From PALSA-243 sp049522755 (GTDB taxonomy: Bacteria > Acidobacteriota > Terriglobia > Bryobacterales > Bryobacteraceae): 7,174 nt of DNA. The DNA lies in the NCBI GenBank assembly GCA_049522755.1, contig JBEKNN010000394.1, positions 1 through 7,174 on the forward strand. Reading direction: 5' to 3'. The notes beneath the pieces were generated by a model. The model ran no database searches. It was given only the letters and a program-made list of their open reading frames with translations, and was not told the origin of the DNA. Position numbers and translations under genes: made by a program. Shown here piece by piece: positions 6,522 through 7,174 of this stretch; positions within the stretch are counted from its first letter, which is position 1, and every line of letters begins with the position of its first letter.

Positions 6522-7174
6522 GTGCAAACCAGGACGGCCCAAACCGGAACGGTCCAAATACCTGTGCTCCCGGCGCCGGTGGGTGCGCGAGTCATAAAGG
6601 CGTTGGCCATTTTGACGCTTGTCTTGCTCGCATCCGTCGCAGTGGGCCTGGCGGTGGGCAGCCAACGGATCCACCCGTCCAGTCTCTTCGCCGATTCCTT
6701 TTCGCGCACACTGTTCTTCCGGCTTCGGCTGCCCCGCGTATTGATGGGCATGGTGATTGGCGCCTCACTCGCGGTCACAGGCGGCGCTCTTCAGGCGCTC
6801 TTCCGGAATCCCCTCGCCGACCCCTACACTTTAGGCGTGTCGGGAGGCGGAGCGCTGGGAGCGAGCATCGCGATTGCGCTGGGGTGGAGCGCGCGTGTTG
6901 CGGGCATCCCTCTGATATTCGCGGCTTCGTTCGCGGGCGCGATGCTAGCTGTCTCTTTAGTGAGGACCATCGCTCTCACCGGAACAGTAGTACTGCCTGG
7001 AGCGCTGTTACTCTCTGGCGTGGTAGTAAATCTGATCACTGCCGCCGGCGTACTGACTGTACAATATCTCACTGACCCCACCAGTGCGTTGCGCATCCTT
7101 CGCTGGTTGATCGGGAGCCTCGACGTAGTCGGGCTTGATCCCATTGGACGAATGCTTCTGGTACTGGCGCCGGC
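6522..7174 (+). CDS. btuC: Cobalamin ABC transporter permease BtuC (FecCD family), cut by the window edge
   Basis: This is an inner-membrane permease of the BtuC/FecCD family, which works as a dimer with BtuD and receives corrinoid from BtuF. About 217 codons are present with no stop, roughly the first two thirds of a typical 320-350 residue protein. A polar N-terminus (1-23) precedes the first membrane segment (about 25-46). Then come RLPRVL (69-74) and the family signature TGGALQALFRNPLADPYTLG (86-105), which continues into VSGGGALGA. Further hydrophobic segments lie near 115-145, 156-183 and from 205 on. LLLSGVVVN (162-170) and RWLIGSLD (194-201) are typical of the family. The start is either the GTG at 6522 with ggag 8 bases upstream, or the ATG at 6504, which would overlap btuD by 16 bases. 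The ATG would add six residues to an already long leader. Confidence 0.93.
   Translation, partial: MQTRTAQTGTVQIPVLPAPVGARVIKALAILTLVLLASVAVGLAVGSQRIHPSSLFADSFSRTLFFRLRLPRVLMGMVIGASLAVTGGALQALFRNPLADPYTLGVSGGGALGASIAIALGWSARVAGIPLIFAASFAGAMLAVSLVRTIALTGTVVLPGALLLSGVVVNLITAAGVLTVQYLTDPTSALRILRWLIGSLDVVGLDPIGRMLLVLAP

Noticed and set aside
6419..7075. A 218-codon plus-strand frame across the btuD end and btuC
   Set aside because: It is out of frame with the btuC signature sequence and lacks hydrophobic segments. The btuC frame gives a textbook permease up to the right edge.

Overview
The window carries one tightly packed, plus-strand operon for vitamin B12 (cobalamin) salvage and uptake, with its control region at the left end. 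The order is promoter, cobalamin riboswitch, cobU, cbiA (cobB), a TonB-dependent outer-membrane receptor (btuB-like), btuF, btuD and btuC. The last gene runs off the right edge. The DNA is GC-rich. The receptor has a carboxypeptidase-regulatory-like domain between its signal peptide and its Ton box, an arrangement common in Acidobacteriota and Bacteroidota. With the GC-rich coding sequence this points to an acidobacterium (perhaps Solibacter- or Bryobacter-like), but that is an inference and no taxonomic marker gene is present. The outer-membrane receptor shows that the cell is diderm.

Positions 1-208 hold no gene I can recognise. An extended -10 promoter (209-237) predicts a transcript start near 244, just where the riboswitch aptamer begins (about 243-411). 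The aptamer has the classic conserved segments and ends in the B12 box. Positions 412-554 form the expression platform. A weak terminator-like hairpin lies at 454-479, and its 3' arm could instead pair with the stretch just upstream of the B12 box. This gives a concrete terminator/antiterminator model.

From 555 to the right edge there is almost no non-coding DNA. cobU/cbiA and cbiA/btuB overlap by 4 nt (ATGA), btuB and btuF are 1 nt apart, btuF/btuD overlap by 1 or 4 nt, and btuC starts at or inside the end of btuD. All six genes should therefore be co-transcribed, translationally coupled and controlled by the single riboswitch.

The products fit one route. The receptor takes corrinoids across the outer membrane using TonB energy, BtuF binds them in the periplasm, and BtuC with BtuD pumps them through the inner membrane. 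CbiA amidates the a and c side chains of the corrin ring, and CobU phosphorylates and GDP-activates adenosylcobinamide for attachment of the lower ligand. Each family is known. What deserves a second look is the mixed biosynthesis-plus-transport layout under one riboswitch, the proposed switch pairing, and the receptor's extra N-terminal domain. I found no clear sign of a wholly undescribed system.
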